Below are positions 46,761-57,631 of a stretch of 64,000 bases of DNA, piece after piece; position 1 is the stretch's first letter; each line of letters opens with the position of its first letter. The stretch spans positions 1-64,000 of the forward strand of contig BCIG01000034.1 of the NCBI GenBank assembly GCA_001599915.1, written 5' to 3'. The notes beneath the pieces were generated by a model. The model was given only the letters and a program-made list of their open reading frames with translations, did not search any database and was not told where the DNA came from. Made by a program: the position numbers and the translations under genes. The stretch comes from Symbiotaphrina buchneri. Lineage: Eukaryota; Ascomycota; Symbiotaphrinales; Symbiotaphrinaceae.

Positions 46761-48455
46761 ATGACGGATTTACCACGGGATCACCAGGACCCAGAAGATT
46801 TCAAACTTACTCCACCCAAGGACCGGCTATGTCCATATTGCAGCCAAACTTTCACTTCTTCCTCGCTGGGGCGTCATCTCGACCTGTATATCAAGGATAG
46901 CAATCCGAAACCTCCCGACGGTGTCCACAATATCGAAGAGATTCGAGCCCTTCGCGGCAATGTCACGAGAAGGCAAGCGCGTAACTCGGCCTCCAAGAGA
47001 AAGAGCTCCACGCCAGGGATGACACCCGACGCCTCCATGGACCGTAGTACTGTGTCCGAGGAGCCAATCCGGTTTGAACCGGTCAATCCGAAAGGGCCTT
47101 CGCTCTCGGGAATCAACAAGTTACCGTGGACAGTAACGGGAGTTATACCGGACACTGTGCGGACTGCTTCCCCGTACATGCCCTCAGCCCCTCCACTTCC
47201 GGGAATACGGTCTCTGCAGGAGGAACGGATGAGGAGGGAGCAGGAGGAGAGGGCGGCGGATGAAAGAGATACGGCGAGGGCGACTCATTTGGCTTTGCAA
47301 GAAGTGTTGGCAAATATTAAAGCTGCTTGGTGAGACCCAAATGGAATGTGCTGGGTTAAAACTGACAATTTGGGCAGCGTGAAGGCCGGCCCAACGTCAC
47401 CATTTAGCTTCGATCTTCAGAACATGACATTTCCTGAGCTATGTCTGCGATGCCTGCCCAGCCCTCCGACCCTATTTTCTACTCAGCCCTTCACCACCGA
47501 ACATTCCTGGCCCCTGGAACCGCCTGGCCAATCTCAGCTGGATGCTCTGGTCCGCCATGTCCGCGAAAGGTATCAGAAATGGCGCCTAGAACAGCCTTTG
47601 CAACCTTCCAATGGTATGTTGAACGGGCTTCGAGATATAATGACGTCAAATCCCATTGCGGAGCAAGAGAGGGCGGTCGGGCACGTTCTTGAGGCATTCA
47701 ACCATTGGCGCAGCATACCTCATCACCAACAAGCTGATTACTGGCGCCTAGAAGTCATGCGCGCATACGTCCGAGAACAGAACAAGAATGCGGAGGTGGA
47801 GTTGCGGCTTGATGAAGCCCACAAGGATATACAGTATTTGCGAAATCAGATGGAGCAGCTCAACCGCCTACAGCTGCCTCGCGAGTTCCGCCCATATCCT
47901 CCAGGTCGTATTCCCCTCTCGCACGTCGTCTCTTCACAATTACAGTGGGCAAACCTTGCTGGCAACCCTGTGCCTAGTGAGCCTGATGTTGAGCCATGGG
48001 ATCTGGACCGCCTAGTCGCCAAGTGGAAGGCGGTCATCCAGGAGCGCCGAGCTATCGAGCAGCCGCCACCATTATCTGTAGCGGTTGGAATGGCGGCCCA
48101 GAGGCCTTTTCCGGAGCCGTCGGTCCTAGTCAAGAACTCGGATGTGCCCAAAGGGTCCGCTCGTCGCTGGCAGAGCGTCGCATTTCCAAGCGCGAAGGAG
48201 GCCGCTGTCCACGCTGGTAGTCCCCAAGTGGGTGCGGAAGAGCACATCGGCAAACAGGGGCCCCTGAATTTCGAAGGCGCGCAGTTAGGGCGTGAAACTA
48301 GGGCTCCGAGCCAGCAAGCCCAGAACTTGCCGCGACCGCATTCCACGGCTGGTGTACATGCGGACCAGGATATGGAAGGGATAGAAGGTAGTCGAATGTT
48401 GATGGATCTCAGCGCAAAGGAATTCACGCCTGTCAATGCGCCTCTTCAAGGATAG
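46761..48455 (+). CDS. Unknown fungal protein with CPYC...H zinc-finger-like N-terminus
   Basis: Two exons, 46761-47329 and 47378-48455 (GTGAGA donor, CAG acceptor), give 548 aa. Residues about 23-45 read RLCPYCSQTFTSSSLGRHLD, a zinc-finger-like CxxC with LGRHL; the final His/Cys ligand is unclear. The first exon continues with Arg-rich and Ser/Pro-rich disordered sequence and a Glu/Arg helix ending ALQEVLANIKAA. The second exon has a Trp-rich helical region (HSWPLEPPGQSQL, HVRERYQKWRLEQ, AFNHWRSIPHHQQADYWRLE), a short coiled coil (IQYLRNQMEQLNRLQ) and a disordered tail. The architecture is seen in Pezizomycotina-specific proteins without assigned role. Nuclear function is inference. Confidence 0.75.
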
Positions 48456-48886
48456 AGCAGAGCAGAGCTCGCGTCTTTATATTTATAGCGATCTCTGGGG
48501 TATATTTTTACGGTCATACGTGTGCATACAGGGTGCCGCTCATATTATGTTGCGCCCAATTACTAGGTACATAGAGTCTCTGACTCAAAAGTGGATATAG
48601 CTCGCTGAAATGGTAACATGTCTTTCAGCCATTCTCGGCGTGTCGTTCATTCTATGATACAGTGAAAAGCGTAAATGGAAAGGGTCATCCGTCCTTCATG
48701 CATCTATTATCGTCATCAAAGAAGAACCCAAGCGCCCGCTTTCCGTGATTTCCCCATATGGAGAAAAGCATGCCAGATATATGCAAATTCCCCCGCAAAT
48801 GAACAAGAATTCTCTTTTCCCCGCCGGTGTCGCCCTCCATCCCAAATCAGTGGCTTGGGAGCAACCTCTCAAGACGGGCACAGTCG
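48456..48886. other. Convergent 3' spacer
   Basis: About 430 bp between the zinc-finger-like gene and the convergent membrane microprotein; AT-rich at first. No other feature recognised. Confidence 0.4.
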
Positions 48887-49039
48887 CTATTCTTCCTCAT
48901 CGTCGACTCTCCGCCGCGAAAAGAGGCCAGACATGCCGGACTGCAGGAACCAGATGAGGATGGCGACGATGATGATGACGACCAGCAGGACGATGACCAC
49001 GATCGCGATGACGATGTTGCCGGCGAGATGGGTGGCCAT
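48887..49039 (-). CDS. Single-pass membrane microprotein, 50 aa
   Basis: An intact ATG-to-TAG frame of 50 codons. Residues 1-8 (MATHLAGN) precede one long hydrophobic helix of about 27 residues made almost only of Ile, Val and Leu (IVIAIVVIVLLVV then IIIVAILIWFL), then SGMSGLFSRRR and an acidic end VDDEEE. The positive-inside rule predicts an N-out/C-in orientation. Start context CACAATGGCC is good. Such proteins fall below usual gene-calling cutoffs. It is not one of the well-known small subunits (Atp, Cox, V-ATPase) that I would recognise. The GAC/GAT repeats seen on the plus strand here are only the complement of its Ile/Val codons. Confidence 0.6.
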   Translation of the reverse strand: MATHLAGNIVIAIVVIVLLVVIIIVAILIWFLQSGMSGLFSRRRVDDEEE

Positions 49040-50457
49040 TGTGGTCCTGCACGCGGGAGGGTGGAGTGAACGGGTAAGGTGGGTGAAGTGCCGGAGGTAA
49101 ATTCCTCGGTGAGTGAGACTCGGACGAGATGGGCGGTGAGGAATGTGCCGTTGAGAAAGTCCGCAGTTTCGGAGAAGGTACTAGGCGAGAGGAGGTGTAG
49201 GAGAAGAGCTACAAAGTTGTCGGGTCAGCTTTGCTTTCTGCACAGCGTCTGTGAATGCTTTCACTCACTCTGGTTAAACCTGTCTAGCTTTCTTGGAGAG
49301 CACTGATTGCGGCGATTGCCGGGCTGTCGTGATGGAAAGATTTGTGGCCGTGCCTTTCTTCTCAGATCGTTATGGCGATGATAGCGAAACTGTCAACCAA
49401 ATGCCAAAAAAGCCCCTCGGGTTTGTTTCCCCGAACGACGACAACAACAACTGTCACAGCAAATTGTCGGAGCAAGCAAAAGCCACAGGAATGTGTCAAT
49501 CAAGCAGTAGTGAGGATGTAGGAATGCCCGCCTTCCCTGCTCGGGAGAGAGCGGTTTTGTATGAAGACTGGAAGGGCTTTCGCTTCTCGCATGTGATTCT
49601 ATGGAGGAGGCTGGACGCTTGACGCTACTGGATGAGATGGCTGGTGCGCTGGGTACCGCTAGTTGATAACCGGTTAGTGCTCCCGCGTGAGTCGAAGCTT
49701 GGCATGCAGGGTGCACGAGGCGGGAGCGGGTCCTGCGGGAGGTTGGGCGCTTGGGTTAGATATCACGTGATTTGACTGCTGTCAAAACAGGTGAAATGAG
49801 TCTGGGAAAGAGATAACAATAATTATGATTGATTTTTCTTTCATTCCTGCATATATTGTGATAACCACGAAGTTCCAGGAAAGAGAATTGCATTCAAAAT
49901 GGCAATCCCTGGTTGCGCACAGTAAGATCGGGACCCTAATAACGAGAGTCCACGCTTCTGACCGACGAGAAGCCGCGCCATCGTGAAAGGCGCCTCATCG
50001 GACAGAATACGTAAAGAGCGAAGACGCCGAGGACGCTGACTTGAAGGTTTTGAGCACGATGCTCAGCCCAACCGCGTAACTATCACTGATTTCCGGATTG
50101 CAATATAGGATCTTGCTTTTCCTCTTCCGTAAGATAGTTCTCTAGAGGGAATGAGAGTGAACGTCTTTGTACAGTACGTAGTTTCACCTGCAATGAGCAA
50201 TAACAGTCTTTCCATGTCGTCAAGTCCAAGCTAGGAGGCTAGTCGGTCGCCTTTACCGAGGTGTGAGCCCTTGTCAGGTTTGAAGAGTCGAGGCCCTCAG
50301 GGGTAAATCCTGTGGGACGCCTGACGTAGATACTGCACTTTTTTGATCCTGAGCATCCAGGACATGTATTTGGAAAGACCTCGAATATGACTATTTGCCA
50401 GCAAGAACGCTCTTATATGCTAATCTAAGGTAACATGTGTCATTTCGCAATTAGACC
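49040..50457. other. Gene-poor intergenic region
   Basis: About 1.4 kb upstream of the microprotein and amidase genes. Open frames (for example 49079-49306, 49293-49622) show no motif or partner exons. AT-rich around 49790-49900. No repeats, tRNA or transposon ends recognised. Confidence 0.4.
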
Positions 50458-50539
50458 TTATCGGGCTATGCTTCTCTTATCGGTTTGGCGGGGCCGAATC
50501 GTCGGGGCGCCCTGATTGATAACAAACGGCCGCCGATAA
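50458..50539. promoter_or_regulatory. Cluster of four GATA sites upstream of the amidase
   Basis: GATAA core motifs lie at 50458-50462 (reverse), 50477-50481 (reverse), 50518-50522 and 50535-50539, all within 82 bp and 80-160 bp before the amidase ATG. HGATAR clusters are the known binding sites of AreA/NIT2 nitrogen regulators, which activate amidase genes. Motifs are seen; regulation is inferred. Confidence 0.5.
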
Positions 50540-50618
50540 ACGGCCAAGATCCTCTCCTCGCCATGACAACATCCTCCTCCCTTCTTTGCACCGACTGTCC
50601 ATTTACTTATTGAGAGAC

Positions 50619-52517
50619 ATGGCTGTCAAGAACTGGGAAGCACTTGCCACCGAAAAACGCAATTCCATCCTCGCAGCAATCCCAGAGAAATGGCGTTTAA
50701 CCGTTCCAGTGCCGCCGGTTGAGGAACAGAAAGATGTTACCGGGCCATATATCCAGCAGTTTCTGAGCCCAGAGGAGATCCAAATCACGGAGACGGATGC
50801 CGTGGGCATTACCAATTTGACTACAACTGGTCAATGGACCGCGACTGCTGTGGCGGAAGCATTCTGCCACCGGGCAGCCATTGCCCATCAACTGGTGAGT
50901 TTCCCAGCGCGCGTTGTCGGATGCCAGTGCTGATGCATGCGTCGGAACAGGTCAATTGCTTGCATGAGATCTTCTTCGAGGCGGCCCTGCATGAAGCGGC
51001 CAAGCTGGACGCATATTTCGCCGAGCATAAGAAGCCTGTAGGCCCCTTGCACGGCTTGCCCGTAAGTCTGAAAGATCAGTTCCATGTCAAGGGTGTAGAG
51101 ACAACAATGGGGTATGTAGGGTGGATAGGCACATTCGAAGGCAAGAAGGAGACTGGCAAAGAAAAGGTCTTCGAGAGTGAGATGGTTACGGAACTTCGCA
51201 ATCTGGGTGCTATCCTTTACTGCAAGACCAGTGTGCCGCATACCATTATGGCTGGCGAGACGGTTAACAATATCATCGGCTATACATGGAATCCAACCAA
51301 CCGGTACCTTGCATGCGGAGGCAGCTCAGGCGGCGAGGGCGCTTTGATCAGCCTGAAAGGCAGCCCGATAGGCTTCGGCACAGATATCGGAGGCTCAATC
51401 AGAATCCCGGCTGCCTTCAATGGCCTGTTCGGCATTAGACCTTCGGGTGGTCGCTTACCGTACGAGGGAATGGCAAATAGCATGGATGGGCAGAACTCGA
51501 TCCTTTCCGTTGTCGGGCCTCTGGCCACATCCCTGCCTTCGTTAAGACTTATCATTCAGGCGCTCCTGAGCCAAAAGCCCTGGCTACATGACCCCTTGGT
51601 GGTCGAGCTGCCATGGCGGGCTGAGCATGAAGAGGAGATAACGGAAGTTGTCCATCGAGGAAAGTTGGCTTTCGGCGTCATGAAGCACGATGGCAATGTT
51701 ACTTGCCAGCCCCCGGTGAGAAGGGCTATGGAAATGGTTGTTAAGGCTCTGGAGAAAGCAGGACACAAGGTACCGGTCTCATATAATTTCCAGGCGTAGT
51801 GCACCTTACTGATGTGGGTTGGCAGCTGATTGACTGGACCCCACCCTCGCATCAGCGTGGATTGGATATTGGGGTAAGTGAAGCGATATCAGGGTGAACT
51901 TTGGTGTTGACCTTCGACTACAGCTGAAGACATGGATCTACGATGGCGGTGCGGACGTGCATCAAGCGTTCGCTCTTTCAGGAGAGCCAATGGCACCCCA
52001 AGTCGCAAACACGTACAAGGACAAGCCATGGGAGGAGATGAAAGCCAGCGAGATAGCAGCCAACAATGTCGCGAAGCGGCAATACCAGAAAGACTACACG
52101 GAATACTGGAACAGCACCGAGCAGCTAACAGGCACTGGGCGCCCGGTCGAGGCGCTCATCATGCCCGTGGCGCCTTTCCCTGCAGCTCGCCCTAACAAGT
52201 ACAAGTATTATGGATACTCCACTATCGTCAATTGTCTGGATTACACATCTGTTATTGTCCCCGTGACGAAGGCGAGCAAACAGCTTGATGTGGTTGATGA
52301 GGGATATACGCCGGCCAACGAACATGACAAGGACGTGTACGAAGCTTGTAAGTTCCAGATGGTTTTGCTCAATCTCGTGCTTGGACGTTGGCTAATGATT
52401 TCTGTAGATGATCCTGAGATCTATGATGGAGCCCACGTCACCATACAAATTGTGGGAAGGCGGCTGCAAGAGGAGAAGACACTGGCTCTGGCTGAGATCA
52501 TCTCATCACTGTTGTAG
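50619..52517 (+). CDS. Amidase (amidase-signature family, acetamidase-like)
   Basis: Hydrolyses an amide to acid and ammonia. Exons 50619-50894, 50951-51769, 51826-51873, 51924-52347 and 52408-52517 give 558 aa, normal for fungal acetamidases. The Ser-Ser-Lys triad is complete: Lys in GLPVSLKDQF, cis-Ser in GGSSGGEGAL and nucleophile Ser in GTDIGGSIRIPAAFNG. Other family stretches: LGAILYCKTSVPHTIMAGET, SVVGPLATSLPSLRLI and VEALIMPVAPFPAARP. The third exon is only 48 nt (LIDWTPPSHQRGLDIG). It resembles AmdS-type and general amidases; the substrate cannot be decided. GATA sites upstream suggest use in nitrogen scavenging. Confidence 0.92.
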
Positions 52518-53098
52518 TTACCTTATGATGGGAGAGGGCACATGATATATAGCGAAGAAATCATGAGAGAATTTGTAGGTCCAAACACTAGAATTAACCA
52601 CTCCCAGCCCCTGAATCTTTCGATTACCCCTGAACCATGTTTAGTAAAACAATCTTAATCCACCGTGCTCAACCGACTCGGCTCGTCAAACAAAGCTCGG
52701 GAGACCGATCTAGGTGGATACAATCGTAGATTTTGACAAGCAAAAGCGGATCCACAAGGAAGCCAGGGCAGCTATGCCGGGGTGTTTTGTGGTCGCCTAA
52801 CTTTCCGTCGGTACCGAGCAGGAAGGTGGCCCTGGCGCGCTAATCTCACCGCCTTTGAGCCAAATTAATTCGCGAATGATGACTCCGTCGCGGGGCACGC
52901 CCGCGACTAAACATCCCACTTCTCGATTTCTGGAGGAGTTCTGCTGTTCTTCTTCACTCCTGCATAGTCAGTCTACTTTTCGCGCTTTGCTAAAGTGCAA
53001 GCAAGTCCGGTGAAAACGATTTGAGACAATCGTATCGTGAATAGTGAGTCTGCTTTGATATCGTTCGATCGGAAACGTTCTGCGGATGCTTCGGAGCT
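52518..53098. other. Intergenic, nothing recognised
   Basis: About 580 bp between two plus-strand genes. No motif-bearing frame or repeat seen. Confidence 0.4.
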
Positions 53099-54111
53099 AT
53101 GATGTATGAACAGGCCGCTGATACAGGAACAACAGTGGCGCCAATCATCCATTGCGTCCGTCATGCGCAGGTATACCTCTTTGCTCATGGCCCTCAGTGA
53201 CTCGCACTAACATGCTCCCACAGGGCTACCACAACCTCACGACGGCCAACCACAACATGCCCGACCCGGACCTAACCCCGCTAGGAGAAGAGCAATGCGC
53301 CCAGTTACGCGCCAACTTCCCGTATCATTCGACCGTCGAGCTGCTGGTGGCCTCGCCGATCCGAAGGACCATCTACACTTGCTTGTTAGCGTTCGAACCG
53401 GAAGTAAAGAAGGGCATGAAAGTCATTGCGTTGCCGGAGGTACAAGAGACAAGTGGTCTCCCTTGTGATACTGGAAGCGATCCAGAGGTGCTGCGAAAAG
53501 AGTTTGCAGGGAAGCCCGTAGATTTGGGTTTGGTCAAGGAGGGCTGGAACAGTAAAGTCAGTCATTGCCCCACCTTGGATGTGGGCCCCTTAGGCCTTGT
53601 GAGCTGTGCAGAGGGCTACACTTCGAATATCTAAGGCGAAACTTGTCTGCCAGCGTGATGCACGTTTTACCACTGGAAGATATGCTGATCCCGATGATTC
53701 GCGTTCAGAAAGGGAAATGGGCTCCTGATGCTGAAGCAATCGAAGCCCGGGCGCAGGAGGCACGACAATGGCTGAAGGCACGCCCAGAGAAAGAGATCGT
53801 CCTCGTGTCACACGGTGGCTTTCTCCACTATTTCACCGGGGACTGGTCTGGCCATGCGAAGTTCGAGGGTTTGTTGCATCAATCCTTTACCCTCAGGTGT
53901 GATTGTGTAATTGACATATCGACCAGGCACCGGTTGGGCCAACACCGAGTACCGTTCATACCACTTTGACGAAAGCAGCGGTGCTACAGCATCGCTTGTT
54001 GAGACGGAAGAATCGAAAACACGCCGCCAGGGCGATGAAAAGCCACTGACCGAAACAGAAAAGATGGAGTACAACGCAATACAAAAGCATGAGGCGAAAC
54101 CAAAGGTCTGA
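53099..54111 (+). CDS. Histidine phosphatase (phosphoglycerate-mutase-like)
   Basis: Member of the histidine phosphatase superfamily, close to fungal PGAM-like proteins of the yeast YOR283W type. Exons 53099-53170, 53224-53556, 53709-53868 and 53927-54111 give 249 aa. The catalytic His motif spans the first splice site: IIHCVRHAQ joined to GYHNLTTANH. Also visible are LTPLGEEQC, LVASPIRRTIYTCLLAF with the phosphate-pocket Arg, and VLVSHGGFLHYFTGDW with the second His. The third intron joins FEG to TGWANTEYRSYHF. Two adjacent in-frame ATGs (53099, 53102) begin the protein. Substrate unknown; acts probably in the cytosol. Confidence 0.87.
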
Positions 54112-55015
54112 GGTATACCCTTTTTACCGCTTGCTCTCGATATTCTCTGTTGCAGCTGTAAAAGGCGTGACATTGACGGTGGCCTTGCGAAATAATAATA
54201 GAGACTGGGTAGGTGCATATGAGTGAGCGAAGAATAGGAGAAAGGTAGAGAGCTTGCAGGAGTTAAGCAGAGACTGATGACTAAACGCTTCAGGGCATAC
54301 TAGACGTAGAGGGGTCTTTGCACTGTTTAGACGGATACATAGATTATGGAATAGAGATATTGTCTAATTCTCCATGTAATTGACCCACATAACAGCGACA
54401 TGGGAATCCATCATTTGCCGCTACCCCCCTCGTGAGCAATAAGTAAAGCGCAGCGATAAGGCTCCGCACGAGCATTGGCCAAGCACTTCTCGACCCCCCG
54501 CACCCCTGCAGGAAGATCAACCAACCCCACAAAGCTTGCCCGCCGAGCTAGGCCTCCATTCGGCGCACTGACAGCCCACACTGGCTGCGAGGAGAGACCG
54601 CGGACGTCATCCTGATAGCTCGCTCGCATCTGAGTGGCCAGCACCGAGCTCGACGAATGCGAATGTGATAGGTGCCGGACTGAGGAATTGCATGGGAACT
54701 GATAACGCTTGGTTGAACATGGGGAAACGGAATTGCTGCCCGGGAAGGGCAGAGAGGGAGAGGCGGGGCGGGAGGGATGGGGATATTTAAAACCCCATGG
54801 GCATCCCCAGATGAAGAAAGGGGAGGAAGAAAAGGCGGAATGAAGAAGAGCCCGGGAGCGCATGCCAGAGAACAACAGCTCGCAGTTGAGTCTGCTGCAC
54901 GACGACCATCATCATCATCACGACACCAGACTCGCTGAAGAAGGCTTGGTTGGTTCACCCCTACCCCGTCGGCAGAATTGCTCCTCTGCTCGAAGCGTGG
55001 CTAAGTGACAAGCAC
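54112..55015. other. Intergenic; weak minus-strand ORF
   Basis: About 900 bp. A minus-strand frame from an ATG at 54863 to 54411 (151 codons) contains a Ser-rich start and LARRASFVGLVDLPAGVRG near its end. A TTTAAATA box on that strand near 54785-54795 lies inside it, so at most the part from the ATG near 54632 would be transcribed from there. No family recognised; I do not call it a gene. The stretch also holds the promoter of the DUF3602-like gene. Confidence 0.25.
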
Positions 55016-55069
55016 ATGCAGAAGACGTCTTTGAGAAGAAATCACACTGAACACACCTACGCGGCGAAG

Positions 55070-55473
55070 ATGCAGCAAACCACGACGCAGACGCCGATGA
55101 ACTCCCCCACGGACGAGAGGCATGTCAGTTTCGGCATTGGCGGCGCGGGGAATCTCCGTATGTGCATCCCCATACCCTTCCTTAACACCATTTTCTCCCT
55201 TGTTTCATGACAAGATACGTATTGACGGTTGGATTTCCCCTGGCAGGTCGACCCTCAGATACGGAAGCGGCGCGCGCTGCGCTGGAGAAGGCTCAGGCTG
55301 AGCTGACGAGGGAGCAGTCGAAGGGCGAGAATGGCGCCCAAGGACAGCAGCAACAGCGGAGGAGAAGTAGTCTCTTGAGTATTAGCTCCGATGGCATTGC
55401 TGGCTCGGTATTCAGGAAGCCCGTGTGGTTGAGGAAGGGAAGTGGCGATGCGGATGCTGTGGATGCGGACTAA
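55070..55473 (+). CDS. Small DUF3602-like protein
   Basis: Two exons, 55070-55157 and 55247-55473 (GTATGT donor, CAG acceptor), give 104 aa. The joined sequence HVSFGIGGAGNLRRPSDTEA carries the GGAGN-(I/L)-R signature of the fungal DUF3602 family. It continues with an Ala/Glu/Lys helix (AARAALEKAQAELTREQSK), a Gln/Arg/Ser block and a basic WLRKGSG before an acidic end. Family members are small, disordered and of unknown function. An in-frame ATG at 55016 would add 18 residues. Confidence 0.68.
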
Positions 55474-55717
55474 GCTGGAGGGAGTATAATGGGTGCTGGA
55501 GAGTGTGATGGTTGTTTGAGATAACGGCAAGGTGGGATGGCAAATTGAATCTTTGTTAAGCTCTGCCACATGTCTTGTTGAACTCGAAGCCAGGTTAATG
55601 AGCAGCTGCAGTACGAAGGATACCTCCACATCAAACGATCTATCTAGCCCTGTGATCAAAGTCTAGTCTCGAACATATATCTCCTATATAACTCTATTAG
55701 ACTTCTCAAACCATGCC

Positions 55718-57094
55718 TTACCACGCCGGCGCATCGTCCTCTCTGAAGACAGCCACAACATCCTTGCCATCATCATTGATATACGCCCTGAACATGCCTC
55801 CACAATTGAAATTCCACACAATCTTTCCCCGTGCCATTAATTTTCTAGTCTTCCGCTCTCCAATCGGCTCCTCGTCGTCTTCTACCACCTCGATGCCGAT
55901 TATGCCGCCCTCGCCCTCTCCAGTCCTACCCCATCTATCTCCTGCACTGCGCTGCAGCTCGCCGCCAGGGCCAATAACAGCGGCAAGAGCGTCCGAGAGT
56001 GGAACTAGAGGGGCAGAGAATCGGGACATGGCCGCAGCGGTGCGCACCGCCGCGGTACGGAGGAAGGAGTCGCCGTTGCCGGTACCAGACATAGCAACGC
56101 CTCTTCTTTGTCTGAGCCTCAATGGCTGCTCAGGATCGGAGTACCGATTCATGCCACTCCCATGAGCGCGAGGAATCAATGACAGAGGTAAGCAAGCCCG
56201 TATGAAGTTGGGTACAAGTCGCTCAAGCACGAGTTGTGCGAGCGCTGCGTTCGCTGTAAGGTGAGAGTAATGGAGATCCAGGCCAGAAGACGCCGCATCT
56301 TCAAGCCACTCCTCCGCCCAGAAGCCAGCACCGGGGGTTGGTGTATCTCCTATCCGTCCAGGTAGCTTGTTAGTGAGACCGCCCGTCGAGGTAGCGACAG
56401 CAAGGGTCCCCGTCGCGTCCAGCACCACACAGCCAACTGTGCCCTGAGGCAGGTATTCATGGAGAAGCCTTCCCGTCTCTTCCGTCGTGGCATCCCCCGG
56501 GATATCAGCCGCGTTACCACTGCCCTTATTCTCCACCTTAGGATCCAGTCCCCGGAGATGTTCCTTCCACCTCTTCTCCGTCCAAAAGTACCCCTCATCC
56601 ACCAACTCACAACCCCACTTCCTCGCCAACGTCTCGGCCTCCAGCCCACTAACAAAACTATGTCCCTGCGCGCCCCTCTCCGTCCCATTCCCACCCTCCA
56701 GGTCCTCCTCGCCATGCAGAAGCATCTCCTTCGCCAGCAAGATCGGGTTCTTGACATGCCGCAACAAGCTGACCCCCACGCCGCGCTTCTTCAGGCCCCG
56801 CGAAACCATCACTGAAGCTTCCAGCTCATTCGTGCCCGCTGTGGTGAATACCGCGCCGTGCCCGCAGTTGAATAGCGGATCATCCTCTAGCATGCGCACG
56901 GCGTGGCAGGCTGTGGAGAGCGCATCGCCGCCGGAAAGAAGGTAGCCGTGCGAGCTGGACAGGATGTGCTGCAGAGAGGCCCGGTAGGCCAGCCAGGAGT
57001 TGTACGGTAGGTTGGCGCGACTGATTGATCCGGCTCCGCCGTGGATGATGATCCGCGGGGCGCAGGTCATCGCCGAGGGTTTGGTAGACGCCAT
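55718..57094 (-). CDS. Ntn-type asparaginase / isoaspartyl peptidase-like hydrolase
   Basis: A single exon, 458 aa from MASTKPSAM at 57094. N-terminal-nucleophile hydrolase that cleaves itself before a Thr and then hydrolyses asparagine or isoaspartyl peptides. Family motifs: IIIHGGAGSISRA, SGGDALSTACHAVRMLEDD, FNCGHGAVFTTAGTNELEAS, and the autocleavage/nucleophile region GTVGCVVLDATGTLAVATST with GGLTNKLPGRIGDTPTPGAG and later SGTGNGDSFLR. It is longer than bacterial enzymes because of inserts (about 150-230 and 380-430), usual in filamentous fungi. The Taspase-1 branch is less likely given the GRIGD motif. Convergent with the DUF3602-like gene. Confidence 0.9.
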   Translation of the reverse strand: MASTKPSAMTCAPRIIIHGGAGSISRANLPYNSWLAYRASLQHILSSSHGYLLSGGDALSTACHAVRMLEDDPLFNCGHGAVFTTAGTNELEASVMVSRGLKKRGVGVSLLRHVKNPILLAKEMLLHGEEDLEGGNGTERGAQGHSFVSGLEAETLARKWGCELVDEGYFWTEKRWKEHLRGLDPKVENKGSGNAADIPGDATTEETGRLLHEYLPQGTVGCVVLDATGTLAVATSTGGLTNKLPGRIGDTPTPGAGFWAEEWLEDAASSGLDLHYSHLTANAALAQLVLERLVPNFIRACLPLSLIPRAHGSGMNRYSDPEQPLRLRQRRGVAMSGTGNGDSFLRTAAVRTAAAMSRFSAPLVPLSDALAAVIGPGGELQRSAGDRWGRTGEGEGGIIGIEVVEDDEEPIGERKTRKLMARGKIVWNFNCGGMFRAYINDDGKDVVAVFREDDAPAW

Positions 57095-57631
57095 CGCGAG
57101 CTGGACCGTGGCAATGCGACGGTGATAGGCAGTTGAGGGGACCACAAAATAGGTTTTATGACGGACTACTCAAGAAAAACCGCGAGGGCAGAGATATTGG
57201 TTATTCACCATGGTAGCCAGACTTGTCGCCGACTCGCGGCCAATTACTAGTATCTTGAAGGTTACGACTGGTGGCCGAGCTACCGTATTTACCTCCCTCC
57301 CAAAACAGCAATCCTAGAGCTCCGATAAGAGAAACAGTCCGATAAGCCTTCACTCAATTGATGAGCTTAATATATTGAGCTAATCTTAGATTTCTAGAAT
57401 AGCAAATTGAAATGTCCCCAGCGCAATGTAAAGCGGACATCAAATTCCAGTGCTAAAATTGATAAACAAGACTTCTACCACAGACGTGCTGTGGACCGTA
57501 TGATGGCATGAGCCGTGTCGTATATTCGTGAAGATAAAAACACCAAATGCATGCAGTAATGATGTTCAAGCAGAGGATGAAACGGCATTTGCCAATACCG
57601 TGCCTGACATGTACAGTTCGAAGGCACGAAC
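57095..57631. promoter_or_regulatory. Promoter of the asparaginase gene
   Basis: About 540 bp, AT-rich from 57360 to 57600. No gene supported; also holds the 3' end of the next minus-strand gene. Confidence 0.4.

Noticed and set aside
47846-48436. 196-codon minus-strand frame
   Set aside because: Antisense to the second exon of the zinc-finger-like gene; no motif.
48675-49100. Plus-strand frame with Met/Thr/Asp runs
   Set aside because: Complement of the Ile/Val codons of the minus-strand membrane microprotein.
54411-54863. Minus-strand frame of about 150 codons
   Set aside because: Some protein-like stretches, but no family or splice support and a TATA-like box inside it; left as a note in the intergenic entry.
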